The notes under the pieces are model-generated. The model saw only the letters and a program-made list of their open reading frames with translations, did not search any database and was not told the DNA's origin. A program made the translations under genes and the position numbers. From assembly GCA_001897425.1 (NCBI GenBank), contig MKSW01000024.1, forward strand, positions 1 through 62,298: a stretch of 62,298 bases of DNA, in the 5' to 3' direction. Positions 16,087 to 25,717 of this stretch are shown here, in pieces. The stretch's first letter is position 1. The number at the start of each line of letters is the position of its first letter. The stretch comes from Actinobacteria bacterium 69-20 (GTDB lineage: Bacteria > Actinomycetota > Actinomycetes > Mycobacteriales > Nakamurellaceae).

Positions 16087-17688
16087 GTGCTTCACGTACG
16101 GAACCTCACGGTGCGGTTCGGGCCGGTCGCGGCCGTCGATGCGGTCACGCTCGATGTCGCCGACGGCAGCGTGCTCGCCCTCCTCGGCCCGTCCGGGTGT
16201 GGCAAGTCCACATTGCTTCGGGCGGTGGCCGGGATCGAACCGCCGGTTGGTGGCTCCGTGCTGTGGGACGACGTCGACCTGGCGCGAATCCCGTTGCACC
16301 GCAGGCGGTTCGGTCTCATGTTCCAGGACGGAGTGCTGTTCCCGCACCGCACCGTCGCCGGGAACGTGGGCTACGGGCTCCGCGGCCGGCCCGACGCGCC
16401 GGATCGCGTCGCGGAACTGCTGGCAATGGTCGGCCTCGCCGGCTACCAGGATCGCCGGGTCGTCACCCTGTCCGGGGGCGAGGCACAACGCGTCGCCCTC
16501 GCCAGGGCGCTCGCTCCGCGTCCGCTGCTTCTGCTGCTGGACGAGCCCCTCGCCGCGCTCGATCGCGCCCTTCGCGACCAGCTGCTGGTCGACCTGAAGA
16601 CGGTGCTCGCCGCGACGGGAACCACCGCCATCTTCGTGACGCACGACCAGGGTGAGGCGTTCGCCGTCGCCGACCGGATCGCGCTGATGCGCAGCGGACG
16701 GATCGTGCAAACGGGTGCGCCGCAACAGGTGTGGCAGGCGCCGCGGGACGCCGAGGCGGCGCGGTTTCTCGGCTGCGGCGCCGTGATCCCCGGGTGGCCC
16801 GAGGACGTGGGCGGGCGGTGCGTCACCAGGACAGCGGTCGGTGCGGTTCCAGGTCGGGCCGAGCAGGTCGGGCTGCGGCCGGCCACGCTCGTGGTAGACC
16901 CGGCCGGGACGATCGCGGCGACCGTCCTGTCCGCGGTGCCGGGACCAGAGCGGCAGGTGCTCACTGTGCGCATCGATGCTCGCGTAGCCGGAGGCGAGAC
17001 CGCCGCCCATGACGCTGTTCTCGCCGAAACCGCGTTCCCCGCCGTCGCGGCCGCCGGGAGCGATCTGGAGGTGGGGCAGGATATCCGGCTGCGCTTCGAT
17101 CCGTCGCAGACCGCGCGGGTCGGGCTCCCGGCGGCGCGTCATGCCTCCGCGGAGCGGGCCGCGGAACCGGGCGCCGGCTCTACCCCGAACCCGGATCCAG
17201 AGCCGGCCGCAGACGTCGTGGTCGCCGGTGCGGTGACGGCCGGCGGCCGACTGCTCGTGGCCAGGCGGACCTCGCCTCCGGACCTGGCCGGCAAGTGGGA
17301 ACTCCCCGGTGGCAAGGTCGATCCGGGGGAGTCCGAGACCTCGGCCCTGGCAAGGGAACTCGCTGAAGAGCTGGGTATTGTCGCGGAGGTCGGAGTGCGG
17401 GTGGGTCCGGCGATCACGCTGGGGACGACTCCGGCGGGACGGCCGCTCGAACTGCATGCCTACCGGGCGGAAGTGCGATCGGGAACAGCGTCATACTCGG
17501 TTCACGACTCGCTGCGCTGGGTCGGGCCGGACGATCTGGGCGCGCTCGACTGGGTGCCCGCGGATCGGCAGTTGGTGCCCGAGCTTCGACGGCTGCTGGC
17601 CGATATTGGCGCTTCCGGCGGTGTCGGCGATGTCGATGCGCTGCGCGACGGTGAGGGACGGCTGGGCGGTGCCGTGACCGAATCGTGA
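16087..17688 (+). CDS. thiQ: Thiamine transporter ATPase fused to a C-terminal Nudix hydrolase
   Basis: 533 residues in one uninterrupted frame. Residues 1-345 are an ABC ATPase: Walker A GPSGCGKST from about 34, signature LSGGEAQRVALARAL from about 128, Walker B LLLLLDEPLAALD, H-loop VTHD, and a C-terminal accessory beta domain. A Pro/Glu/Ala-rich linker (360-375) leads into a complete Nudix domain with the box at 409-431 (GKVDPGE, then RELAEELGI). Nudix enzymes cleave nucleoside diphosphates linked to another group; MutT-type and thiamin-diphosphate-type activities are both possible. GTG start at 16087 follows a G-rich site. The dispersed motif is inside the Nudix part (17483-17496). Confidence 0.88.
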   Translation: MLHVRNLTVRFGPVAAVDAVTLDVADGSVLALLGPSGCGKSTLLRAVAGIEPPVGGSVLWDDVDLARIPLHRRRFGLMFQDGVLFPHRTVAGNVGYGLRGRPDAPDRVAELLAMVGLAGYQDRRVVTLSGGEAQRVALARALAPRPLLLLLDEPLAALDRALRDQLLVDLKTVLAATGTTAIFVTHDQGEAFAVADRIALMRSGRIVQTGAPQQVWQAPRDAEAARFLGCGAVIPGWPEDVGGRCVTRTAVGAVPGRAEQVGLRPATLVVDPAGTIAATVLSAVPGPERQVLTVRIDARVAGGETAAHDAVLAETAFPAVAAAGSDLEVGQDIRLRFDPSQTARVGLPAARHASAERAAEPGAGSTPNPDPEPAADVVVAGAVTAGGRLLVARRTSPPDLAGKWELPGGKVDPGESETSALARELAEELGIVAEVGVRVGPAITLGTTPAGRPLELHAYRAEVRSGTASYSVHDSLRWVGPDDLGALDWVPADRQLVPELRRLLADIGASGGVGDVDALRDGEGRLGGAVTES

Positions 17689-17823
17689 CTGCGCGCCGCG
17701 TGGCGTCCTATGCCACGATCAACTGAGACCTGTCGCCAAGGCAGGGTCATCAGGGCGCGGTTTCGCCGCTTCGGCGCGCCGAGCCCTGCCGGTTCGTCAA
17801 TGCGTCAAGAAAGGACGTCGCTG

Positions 17824-18885
17824 ATGTCGCGCTTCACGCGTGTCACGACTCTGGTCGCCGCAGTCGCGGTGGCCAGCATGGTCGCAGCCTGTGGTGCCAG
17901 TACCCAGAATCCGGAGGCGGCCAACTCATCGTCGTCGAGCTCGCAGCAGTCGTCGTCGAGCTCGTCGTCGAGCGAGACCTCCTCCAGCTCGTCGTCGAGC
18001 GAGACATCCTCGAGCTCTTCGTCGGAATCGAGTTCGAGCGGAGGGTCCGCGGAGCAGCCGCAGCCGCTCAACCTGAATCTGTCCAAGGACGACACACTCG
18101 CCGCGCTCGTGCCCGCGAGCATCTCCGGCAAGGGAACGCTCACCATCGCCACCGACGCGTCCTACGCGCCGAACGAGTTCCTGCTCAACGGCCAGGGCGA
18201 TCCGATCGGCATGGATGTCGATCTCGGCAACGCGATCGCGCAGTTGCTGGGGCTGAAGACGCAGTGGGTGAATACCGGCTTCGACGGCATCCTGGCCGGC
18301 ATCAACGCGGGCCGCTACAACCTGTCCATGTCGTCGTTCACCGACACCAAGAAGCGTGAGGAGCAGGTCAACTTCGTCACCTACCTGAACGCGGGTGTCT
18401 CGATCGTGGTCGCCAAGGGCAACCCGGAGAACATCAACTCGCTCGCGGACCTGTGCGGTAAGAAGGTCGGTGCGGAGAACGGCACCACCGAGCAGGACAT
18501 GCTCACCAAGGCCGATGTGGACGACTCCGTGGTGAAGACCTGCTCCGGCGCGGGCAAGCCCGCCGTGCAGGCCTCCGGCTACCCGACGCAGAACGACGTG
18601 AACGTGGCGCTCGCCTCGGGCCGGCTCGATGCCTACCTGGCGGATACGCCCGTCGCGGAGTACGCCGTCAAGGTCACCGTCGACAAGTTCGAAAAGGTCG
18701 GCAAGGACGTCGGCGTGGCGCCGTACGGTATCGCCATCCCGAAGAACCCGCCGGAGCTGACGACGGCCATCCAGAAGGCGCTGCAGAAGCTGATGGACGA
18801 CGGGGATTACGACAAGATCCTCGCCAACTGGGGTCTGGCGGATGCCGGCATCAAGACCGCCGAGGTGAACAAGGCGCTGTACTGA
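17824..18885 (+). CDS. Polar amino acid ABC transporter substrate-binding lipoprotein
   Basis: 353 residues. Lipoprotein signal ending in AAC at about 22, then a long poly-serine linker (about residues 35-75, broken only by Glu, Thr, Gln), then a type-3 binding fold: GTLTIATDASYAPNEFL, PIGMDVDLGNAIAQLLG, VNTGFDGILAGINAGRYNL. This is the glutamate/glutamine/cystine-binding group. RBS AAGAAAGGA before the ATG. Followed by one permease and one ATPase, which complete the importer. A 7-base inverted repeat (17740-17746 / 17784-17790) lies in the leader, meaning unclear. Confidence 0.88.
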   Translation: MSRFTRVTTLVAAVAVASMVAACGASTQNPEAANSSSSSSQQSSSSSSSSETSSSSSSSETSSSSSSESSSSGGSAEQPQPLNLNLSKDDTLAALVPASISGKGTLTIATDASYAPNEFLLNGQGDPIGMDVDLGNAIAQLLGLKTQWVNTGFDGILAGINAGRYNLSMSSFTDTKKREEQVNFVTYLNAGVSIVVAKGNPENINSLADLCGKKVGAENGTTEQDMLTKADVDDSVVKTCSGAGKPAVQASGYPTQNDVNVALASGRLDAYLADTPVAEYAVKVTVDKFEKVGKDVGVAPYGIAIPKNPPELTTAIQKALQKLMDDGDYDKILANWGLADAGIKTAEVNKALY

Positions 18886-19007
18886 CACCGGTGGCCCGGA
18901 ACACGGGCGCGAGATGAGGGTCCCGGCTGTGGTGACCGGGGTTCACTGATCCGGCTTCACTCACCCGAGCCCGGCCGCGCCGGCCGCGATCGATCGGAGC
19001 GGAACGT

Positions 19008-19916
19008 ATGTCGACTATCGAACAAGCGGAGACGGACCGCGGACTGCCGATCAAGGCAGTCCCGGTCCGTCACCCGGGCCGGTGGGCGGCGGTGGCGATC
19101 CTGCTGCTGCTGGCCGCCATGGCGGCGAACAGCCTGATCACCAACCCCAAGTGGCTTTGGCACACCTTCGCCAAGTATGTGTTCACCGACGCAATCTTTC
19201 AGGGGTTACTGCGGACGGTGTGGATCACCGGCGCTGCCATGGCGATCGGCATCGCGCTCGGCATCGTGCTGGCTGTGATGAGGATGTCACCCAACCCCGT
19301 GGTGAAAACCGTGGCATGGCTGTACATCTGGTTCTTCCGGGGTACACCGGTGCTCGTGCAGTTGGTGTTCTGGGCTTACCTCGCTCAGCTCTACCGGTAT
19401 CTGAGCCTGGGTATCCCGTTCGGGCCGCAGTTCCTCTTCTTCGACGTGAATGAGCTGATCCCGGTGATCTTCGCTGCGGTTCTCGCGTTGGGGCTGAACG
19501 AGGCCGCCTATATGGCCGAGATCGTGCGCTCCGGCATTCTCTCTGTCGGCAAGGGGCAGACCGAAGCTGCCGAGGCGTTGGGGATGCGACGGACCATGCT
19601 GATGCGCCGGATCGTTCTGCCGCAAGCGATGCGGATCATCGTGCCGCCGACCGGCAACGAGGTGATTTCCATGCTCAAGACAACGTCGTTGCTTGCGTTC
19701 GTGGCAGTGCCGGAGTTGTTCACCACCGCGCAGAACATCTATAACTCGAACTACCAGATGATCCCGCTGCTGATGGTCGCCAGCATGTGGTACCTCGTGG
19801 TGACGACGATCCTGTCGGTCGGCCAGTTCTACCTGGAGCGGCATTTCGGGCGCGGGGTGGCCGGTTCCCGGCAACAACGTGCGAAGCGGCGGCTGGCGAC
19901 GATGGGACCGGCATGA
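19008..19916 (+). CDS. Amino acid ABC transporter permease
   Basis: 302 residues with five to six membrane segments and the EAA motif [20 protein letters not shown] of the His/Glu/Gln/Arg permease family. [17 protein letters not shown] segment ([15 protein letters not shown]) is the family hallmark. ATG at 19008 follows CGGAACGT, a weak site. Lies 122 bases after the binding protein and overlaps the ATPase gene by four bases. Only one permease is present, so it probably acts as a homodimer. Confidence 0.9.
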   Translation: MSTIEQAETDRGLPIKAVPVRHPGRWAAVAILLLLAAMAANSLITNPKWLWHTFAKYVFTDAIFQGLLRTVWITGAAMAIGIALGIVLAVMRMSPNPVVKTVAWLYIWFFRGTPVLVQLVFWAYLAQLYRYLSLGIPFGPQFLFFDVNELIPVIFAAVLALGLNEAAYMAEIVRSGILSVGKGQTEAAEALGMRRTMLMRRIVLPQAMRIIVPPTGNEVISMLKTTSLLAFVAVPELFTTAQNIYNSNYQMIPLLMVASMWYLVVTTILSVGQFYLERHFGRGVAGSRQQRAKRRLATMGPA

Positions 19917-20764
19917 TGTCAGCAGACCCGACCATGACGTATCCCGCGAACGGCTCGCCCGAACCCGTGGGCGGCGATCGGATCGTGATCCCGGGCGGTG
20001 GGCCCGTGCCGATGGTGCTGGCCGAGGCCGTGCACAAGTCCTTCGGGCACCTGGAGGTGCTGAAGGGCATCGACATGGCGGTGATGCCCGGCCAGGTGGC
20101 GGTGCTCCTGGGGCCGTCCGGCTCCGGCAAGACCACGTTCCTGCGCTGCATCAACCACCTGGAAAAGATCAACGGCGGCCGGCTGTCGGTGGACGGCGTG
20201 CTGGTGGGCTACCGGCAGCGCGGCGAGAAGCTCTACGAGCTGCGCGACCGGGAAGTGGCCGAGCGGCGCCGGCACATCGGCATGGTGTTCCAGCAGTTCA
20301 ACCTGTTCCCGCACATGACGGCGATCGGCAACATCATGGAGGCGCAGGTCCAGGTGCTGCGCCGATCCCGGTCGGACGCCCGCGCGAAGGGCATGGCCCT
20401 GCTGGAGCGGGTGGGCTTGGCCGACCGGGCGACGTACTACCCGTCGCAGCTCTCCGGTGGTCAGCAGCAGCGGGTCGCGATCGCGCGGGCGCTGGCGATG
20501 GACCCGAAGCTCATGCTCTTCGACGAGCCGACATCCGCCCTCGACCCGGAGATGGTCGGCGAGGTGCTCGACGCGATGCGAGACCTGGCGAATGCCGGCA
20601 TGACGATGGTGGTGGTGACGCACGAGATCGGCTTTGCCCGCGAGGTCGCCGACACGCTGACGTTCATGGACGCGGGTCTGGTGGTGGAGACCGGCGACCC
20701 CCGCGAGGTGATTGCGAACCCGCAGCACCGCCGCACGCAGGACTTTCTCTCGAAGGTGCTCTGA
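19913..20764 (+). CDS. Amino acid ABC transporter ATPase
   Basis: 283 residues. Walker [11 protein letters not shown]-loop [12 protein letters not shown], signature [17 protein letters not shown], Walker [16 protein letters not shown] and H-loop VVTHE identify a GlnQ/HisP-type ATPase. The N-terminal ~35 residues are a low-complexity extension. The ATG at 19913 overlaps the permease stop. With the two preceding genes it forms an ATP-driven importer for a polar amino acid. Confidence 0.91.
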   Translation: MMSADPTMTYPANGSPEPVGGDRIVIPGGGPVPMVLAEAVHKSFGHLEVLKGIDMAVMPGQVAVLLGPSGSGKTTFLRCINHLEKINGGRLSVDGVLVGYRQRGEKLYELRDREVAERRRHIGMVFQQFNLFPHMTAIGNIMEAQVQVLRRSRSDARAKGMALLERVGLADRATYYPSQLSGGQQQRVAIARALAMDPKLMLFDEPTSALDPEMVGEVLDAMRDLANAGMTMVVVTHEIGFAREVADTLTFMDAGLVVETGDPREVIANPQHRRTQDFLSKVL

Positions 20765-20829
20765 CCCGCGCGGCCCGGCCCTGACCCCGCCGCCGCGCCC
20801 GACCCTGAACCCCGCCCGCCCTCATTTGG

Positions 20830-20941
20830 GTGTGCATCCTGCAGCAATCTGTCCGGAATGTCCCAGTTTTACTCACACCCCCAAGAACGACGGTGTGTAT
20901 CTAGCAGCATCCTGTCCGGAATGTCTCGGTTTTACTCACAC
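20830..20941. repeat. Tandem pair of 49-bp repeats, GTGTG...CACAC
   Basis: Unit 1 is 20830-20878 and unit 2 is 20893-20941; 42 of 49 bases agree and 14 bases separate them. Each unit is bounded by GTGTG and CACAC and shares CTGTCCGGAATGTC and TTTTACTCACAC. Local composition is more AT-rich than the flanks. On the minus strand unit 2 reads as a 12-residue frame MSKTETFRTGCC with a stop, and unit 1 as MSKTGTFRTDCC running on. Confidence 0.75.
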
Positions 20942-21008
20942 TGGTAAGAGGGCGGGCCGCGGCGCGCGTAAACTTGACCGGTTCGGACTTCAGCGCGCGA
21001 AGCGCGCG

Positions 21009-21022
21009 GAGCGCCGTCATAC
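21009..21022 (+). repeat. Near copy of dispersed motif
   Basis: GAGCGCCGTCATAC, one mismatch to GAACnnCGTCATAC, in the typA upstream region. Confidence 0.6.
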
Positions 21023-21107
21023 CCGACCCGGCCGTCGCCGGTACCGGAACCCGGCCAGGCCTGCCGCCTCCCACGCGGCCGGGCTGGGCCGCCATCGCTC
21101 GAACGAA

Positions 21108-22976
21108 ATGGGGTATCCGCACGTGCCCACGCGCGACGACCTGCGCAACGTGGCCATCGTCGCGCACGTAGACCACGGCAAGACCACCCTCGTCGACGCC
21201 ATGCTCTGGCAGTCCGGCGCCTTCCGCGCGAACCAGGACGTCGCCGAGCGCGTCATGGACTCCGGCGATCTGGAGCGCGAGAAGGGCATCACGATCCTCG
21301 CCAAGAACACCGCCGTGCACCGCGAGACCGCAAGCGGCCGAACGATCATCAACATCGTCGACACCCCCGGCCACGCCGACTTCGGCGGCGAGGTCGAACG
21401 CGCCCTACTCATGGTCGACGGCGTCGTGCTCCTGGTCGACGCCTCCGAGGGCCCCCTGCCGCAGACCCGCTTCGTCCTCCGCAAGACCCTGCAGGCCAAG
21501 CTGCCGGTCGTCCTGGTGATCAACAAGACCGACCGCGCCGACGCCCGCATCGACGAGGTGATCGACGAGACCTACGCCCTTTTCCTGGATCTCGACGCGG
21601 ACGACGAGCAGATCGAATTCCCGATCGTGTACTGCTCCGCCAAGGCCGGCAAGGCCAGCCTCAGCAAGCCGGCGGATGGCCACGTCCCGGACGGCGAGAA
21701 CCTCGATCCGCTGTTCGACACCCTCATGCAGACGATCCCCGCGCACACCTACACCGAGGGCGCGCCGCTGCAGGCCAGGGTCACGAACATCGACGCGTCA
21801 CCCTTCCTCGGCCGGATCGCGCTGTGCCGGGTGCACGAGGGCACCATTCGGAAGGGCCAGCAGGTCGCCTGGTGCAAGCGCGACGGCACCGTCCAACGCA
21901 CCAAGATCTCCGAACTGCTCATGACCGAAGCCCTGGAACGGGTCCCGGTCGAGCAGGCCGGCCCCGGCGACCTCATCGCGGTGGCCGGGATCGACGACAT
22001 CACCATCGGCGAGACCCTCGCCGACCCGGAGGATCCGCATCCGTTGGAGACGATCCACGTCGACGAACCGGCGTTGTCCATGACCATCGGCATCAACACC
22101 TCCCCGCTCGCCGGCCGGGACGGCGGCAGCAAGCTCACCGCGCGGCTGGTGAAGAACCGCCTCGACACCGAACTCGTCGGCAACGTCTCGCTGCGGGTGC
22201 TGCCCACCGAGCGCCCGGACACCTGGGAGGTGCAGGGCCGCGGCGAACTCGCGCTCGCGATCCTGGTGGAGACTATGCGCCGCGAGGGCTTCGAGCTCAC
22301 CGTCGGCAAGCCGCAGGTGGTCACCCACCTGGTGGACGGGAAGAGGCACGAGCCGTACGAGCGGCTCACCGTCGACGTCCCGGAGGAGTTCCTGGGCGCC
22401 GTCACGCAACTCCTCGCCGTCCGCAAGGGCCGCATGGAGCAGATGTCCAACCACGGCTCCGGTTGGGTGCGCATGGAGTTCACCGTGCCGTCCCGCGGGC
22501 TGATCGGCTTCCGCACCGACTTCCTCACCGACACCCGCGGCACCGGAATCGCCCACCACGTCTTCGACGGGTATCGAGAATGGGCCGGCCCCATGCGATC
22601 TCGCCCCACCGGCTCGCTGGTCGCGGACCGCGCCGGCAAGGCGACGGCGTACGCCATGTTCAACCTGCAGGAGCGCGGCACGCTCTTCGTGCCGCCGACC
22701 ACCGAGGTCTACGAGGGCATGATCGTCGGCGAGAACTCCCGCGCGGACGACATGGACGTCAACATCACCAAGGAGAAGAAGCTCACCAACATGCGCTCCT
22801 CCACCGGTGACGAGCTCGTGCACCTGGTGCCGCCGCGTTCGCTCAGCCTGGAGCAGGCCCTGGAGTTCTGCGCCGACGACGAGTGCGTTGAGGTGACGCC
22901 CGCCAACGCGCGCATCCGCAAGGTGGTGCTCACCGCGTCCGATCGGGCGAAGATCCGCTCGCGCTCCGCGCGCTGA
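21108..22976 (+). CDS. typA: Ribosome-associated GTPase TypA/BipA
   Basis: 622 residues, normal for the family. GTPase motifs in order: [15 protein letters not shown] (G1), [11 protein letters not shown] (G2), [14 protein letters not shown] (G3), NKTDRADAR (G4), then EF-G-like domains III and V and the TypA C-terminal domain ([19 protein letters not shown]). TypA helps 50S ribosome assembly, chiefly under stress or low temperature. ATG at 21108 was chosen; a GTG at 21123 would also fit the N-terminal motif. The stop is followed by a copy of the dispersed motif at 23004. Confidence 0.95.
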   Translation: MGYPHVPTRDDLRNVAIVAHVDHGKTTLVDAMLWQSGAFRANQDVAERVMDSGDLEREKGITILAKNTAVHRETASGRTIINIVDTPGHADFGGEVERALLMVDGVVLLVDASEGPLPQTRFVLRKTLQAKLPVVLVINKTDRADARIDEVIDETYALFLDLDADDEQIEFPIVYCSAKAGKASLSKPADGHVPDGENLDPLFDTLMQTIPAHTYTEGAPLQARVTNIDASPFLGRIALCRVHEGTIRKGQQVAWCKRDGTVQRTKISELLMTEALERVPVEQAGPGDLIAVAGIDDITIGETLADPEDPHPLETIHVDEPALSMTIGINTSPLAGRDGGSKLTARLVKNRLDTELVGNVSLRVLPTERPDTWEVQGRGELALAILVETMRREGFELTVGKPQVVTHLVDGKRHEPYERLTVDVPEEFLGAVTQLLAVRKGRMEQMSNHGSGWVRMEFTVPSRGLIGFRTDFLTDTRGTGIAHHVFDGYREWAGPMRSRPTGSLVADRAGKATAYAMFNLQERGTLFVPPTTEVYEGMIVGENSRADDMDVNITKEKKLTNMRSSTGDELVHLVPPRSLSLEQALEFCADDECVEVTPANARIRKVVLTASDRAKIRSRSAR

Positions 22977-23003
22977 ACGGTTCCGGATCGTCCTTCCCGC
23001 CGG

Positions 23004-23017
23004 GTATGACGCTGTTC
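23004..23017 (-). repeat. Exact copy of dispersed motif, minus orientation
   Basis: GTATGACGCTGTTC, exact, 28 bases after the typA stop. Confidence 0.8.
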
Positions 23018-23122
23018 GCGGGCGAAGCCCGGTGGGCACTGTCGAAGATCCAGCCGAGCATCCGGACGATGGGGCTGGGCACCGATCCGACTGCGGTCGC
23101 AGGAACCTGGCACAGCGCTGTT

Positions 23123-23145
23123 CGTGCCCGTGCGGGCACGTTTTT
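23123..23145 (+). terminator. Intrinsic terminator-like hairpin
   Basis: CGTGCCCG and CGGGCACG form an 8-bp stem with a two-base tip, directly followed by five T. Outer bases AGCGCTGTTC and GGAACAGTGCT can pair around it, extending the structure. It could end typA transcription. Confidence 0.65.
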
Positions 23146-23166
23146 GCGGAACAGTGCTTACGCGCG

Positions 23167-23180
23167 GAACGGCGTCATAT
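23167..23180 (+). repeat. Near copy of dispersed motif
   Basis: GAACGGCGTCATAT, one mismatch, 22 bases downstream of the hairpin. Confidence 0.6.
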
Positions 23181-23465
23181 CCGGATTTGTCGCGCATCGC
23201 CGGGCACGAGGCGCGGACACCGGAACAGCCGCTGTGCGGTGTGTACACCCGTCGGGCCGATCCACTGGGCAACGCTGCGGTAGTGTCCACTCGGTCACGC
23301 TTTGGTGACGAACGCATCAGAGCTATGGCCAAGGAACATGAGAAGTGCCTTACAGTGACTACCACTGGACAGGGCCGGCGGCGCGTCACGACGTGCCGTG
23401 GCGGGCTCGAGGTCGATGGGGCTTCGGGCACGACTGTCGTGTACACCCACAAGGAGGGTTCGTTA

Positions 23466-25511
23466 ATGAGGAGAACGCGCGTCGTTGCCGTGACGTCGCT
23501 CATCGCAGCGTCGGCCATGGTGCTCGCCGCCTGCGGTAGCTCGCCAGGGCAGGCCAGCGATACCGGTTCGGGGTCGTCGAGCAGCTCGCAGAGCCAATCG
23601 AGCAGCTCATCGAGTGGATCGAGCTCTTCCAGCAGCTCCGGGACGTCCACGTCGGAGACCAAGCCGGCAGCCGGGGTCGGCGAAGTCGGCGGCTCTGCGT
23701 GCGGCAAACCGCACGGCCCTTACGATCAACCCTCTGGCGCGCCGACCGGCACCGTCAAGGCCGGCTACAACCAGCTCGCGGAGTCGCTCAACAACCTCAG
23801 CGGCCACGGCAACTCGACGTACAACGCGAACGTGGTGTACCTCATGAGCGGGCCGGGCCTGTTCTACTACAACGACAAGAACGAGCTGATCAACAACGAC
23901 AGCTTCGGCACCTGCACCCTCGACTCGCTCGACCCGTTGACCGTCACCTACAAGATCAACAGCGGCGTGAAGTGGTCGGACGGCGTGCCGGTCACCGCCG
24001 CCGACGTGTTGCTCAACTGGGCGTCGGATTCGGGCGAGTACAACACCGCCGAGGTCCAGTACGACGACAACGGCAACCTCAAGCCCACCACCGGAATCGC
24101 GTTCGACGCGTCCAGCCCTGGCTCGGGATTCATCACCGAGTTCCCGAAGATCAGCGATGACGGCCAGTCGATCACGTTCACCTATTCGAAGTTCTTCGTC
24201 GACTACGACGTGAACATCGGCGTGGGCGTGCCGGCGCACGTGGTGGCCATGCATGCGCTCAAGGAGACTGACGCGACCAAGGCGACCGCCGACCTCGTCA
24301 AGCTTCTGCAGGCCACGCAGAACAAGGCCAAGAGCGCTCCGGCGGACCAGCAGGCGCAGTTGAAGGCGGTGGCAGACTTCTGGAATACCGGCTTCGACAC
24401 GACCCAGATGCCGTCCGATCCTTCGATCGCGGTGGGCAACGGCGCCTACACGCTCACGGATTGGAAGAAGGATCAGTACATGACCTTCACCGCCAACCCG
24501 GACTACAACTGGGGTCCGAAGCCGCAGGTCAAGACCATCGTGTGGACGTACGCGCCGGATCCGACCGCGGCGGTGCAGTCGCTGCAGAACGGCGACCTGG
24601 ACATCATCAACCCGCAGGCCACGCCGGACGTGAAGACGGGCCTGGAGAAGCTGGCCGACCAGGGCGTCAAGCCGATCGCCATCGACGGGGCGACCTACGA
24701 GCACGTCGACCTCGTCTTCGACAACAAGGGTCCGTTCGATCCGGCGACGTATGGCGGCGATGCGGCGAAGGCACAGCAGGTGCGTCAGGCGTTCCTGCTG
24801 ACGATCCCGCGGCAGAGCATCGTCAACACGCTGATCAAGCCGCTGAACCAGAACGCCGTGCTGCGGCAGTCGTTCATGCTGTTCCCCGGCCAGCCCGGCT
24901 ACGACGAGATGATCAAGGAGAACGGGTCGGACTTCTACACGGATGCCGGTAGCGATGCGGCCATCGCGAAGGCCAAGGACCTGCTGGCCAAGGCGGGCGT
25001 CAAGACCCCGGTCAAGGTGCGGCTGATGTACGCGGACAACAACCCGCGGCGCGCGCAGGAGTACCAGCTGATTGCGGCGTCCGGTGCGAAGGCCGGTTTC
25101 CAGGTGATCGACGGCAAGAACGCGAAGTGGTCATCGCAACTGCAGAACACGGCGATCTACGACGCCTCGCTCTTCGCGTGGCAGGCCACCTCGACGGGCG
25201 TCGGCCAGAACCCGCCGAACTATCTGTGCAAGATGGGCAGCGACGACTGGGGCCAGAACAACTTCGGTCACTACTGCAGCGACGTGGTCAACAAGGCCAT
25301 GGACGACCTGAATTCGCAGCCGGATGCCACCAAGCAGATGGCGGACATGGTCACCGCCGAGAAGGCGATGTGGGCAGACGGGTTCGGGACGCTGCTGTTC
25401 CAGTTCCCGGACATCGTCGGCTACAACTCGACGACGGTGACGGGCGTCGGTGACGCACCGCTGTCGCCGACCTTCCTGTGGAACTACTGGGAGTGGAAGA
25501 CCGCGAGCTGA
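23466..25511 (+). CDS. Oligopeptide-type ABC transporter substrate-binding lipoprotein
   Basis: 681 residues, a family-5 extracellular solute-binding protein. Lipobox LAAC near 21, then a Ser/Gln/Gly-rich linker (about 35-60), then the binding fold with GLFYYNDKNELINND, VKWSDGVPVTAADVLLNW, the DppA/OppA hallmark. ATG at 23466 follows AAGGAGGG. The long in-frame upstream frame has no signal peptide and was left out. Two permeases and a double ATPase follow, completing a peptide or nickel-type importer; the substrate cannot be told. Confidence 0.9.
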   Translation: MRRTRVVAVTSLIAASAMVLAACGSSPGQASDTGSGSSSSSQSQSSSSSSGSSSSSSSGTSTSETKPAAGVGEVGGSACGKPHGPYDQPSGAPTGTVKAGYNQLAESLNNLSGHGNSTYNANVVYLMSGPGLFYYNDKNELINNDSFGTCTLDSLDPLTVTYKINSGVKWSDGVPVTAADVLLNWASDSGEYNTAEVQYDDNGNLKPTTGIAFDASSPGSGFITEFPKISDDGQSITFTYSKFFVDYDVNIGVGVPAHVVAMHALKETDATKATADLVKLLQATQNKAKSAPADQQAQLKAVADFWNTGFDTTQMPSDPSIAVGNGAYTLTDWKKDQYMTFTANPDYNWGPKPQVKTIVWTYAPDPTAAVQSLQNGDLDIINPQATPDVKTGLEKLADQGVKPIAIDGATYEHVDLVFDNKGPFDPATYGGDAAKAQQVRQAFLLTIPRQSIVNTLIKPLNQNAVLRQSFMLFPGQPGYDEMIKENGSDFYTDAGSDAAIAKAKDLLAKAGVKTPVKVRLMYADNNPRRAQEYQLIAASGAKAGFQVIDGKNAKWSSQLQNTAIYDASLFAWQATSTGVGQNPPNYLCKMGSDDWGQNNFGHYCSDVVNKAMDDLNSQPDATKQMADMVTAEKAMWADGFGTLLFQFPDIVGYNSTTVTGVGDAPLSPTFLWNYWEWKTAS

Positions 25512-25519
25512 TCTCGCGT

Positions 25520-25563
25520 CCGGCGCCCGGTGGCAAGGGGATCTCCCTGCCACCGGGCGCCGG
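25520..25563 (+). terminator. 16-bp-stem hairpin after the binding protein
   Basis: Perfect 16-base arms at 25520-25535 and 25548-25563 around a 12-base loop, nine bases after the stop. No U tract follows, but a second hairpin with 9-bp arms (25581-25589 / 25606-25614) lies 18 bases on. It may end or attenuate transcription, or protect the abundant binding-protein mRNA from decay, before the permease genes. Confidence 0.6.
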
Positions 25564-25717
25564 GTCGTGACCCGGCCGGTGGTGCCGGGTCCGCCTTCGG
25601 GCAGGCCCGGCACCGCTGCATAGGGTTCGTTCAGCGAATTTCCGGGTGGTCTACTGCCGGCCTGACAGGCGGTAGATTCATCCCGTCGCGCGGCTGGTAA
25701 AGGAGCGGGCCACACCA

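Larger units (their letters stand above)
20765..21107. other. 343-bp gene-free stretch with tandem repeats
   Basis: Contains the paired 49-bp repeats (20830-20941), a GC-rich segment and a near copy of the dispersed motif at 21009-21022. No gene is supported here; the forward frame open into typA has no family-like residues upstream of the typA start. Confidence 0.7.
22977..23465. other. 489-bp gene-free leader before the peptide transporter
   Basis: Holds two copies of the dispersed motif (23004, reverse; 23167, forward), a terminator-like hairpin at 23123, and the promoter/leader of the binding protein gene, ending in AAGGAGGG before the ATG. The forward open frame here lacks any recognisable protein and starts with a different codon context, so no gene is called. 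Confidence 0.65.

Noticed and set aside
20830-20941. CRISPR-like repeat pair
   Set aside because: Only two units, repeats too long and diverged, no cas genes, 14-base gap too short for a spacer.
20712-21107. In-frame extension upstream of typA
   Set aside because: Runs through tandem repeats and GC-rich spacer; residues do not match TypA and the known N terminus starts at or near 21108.
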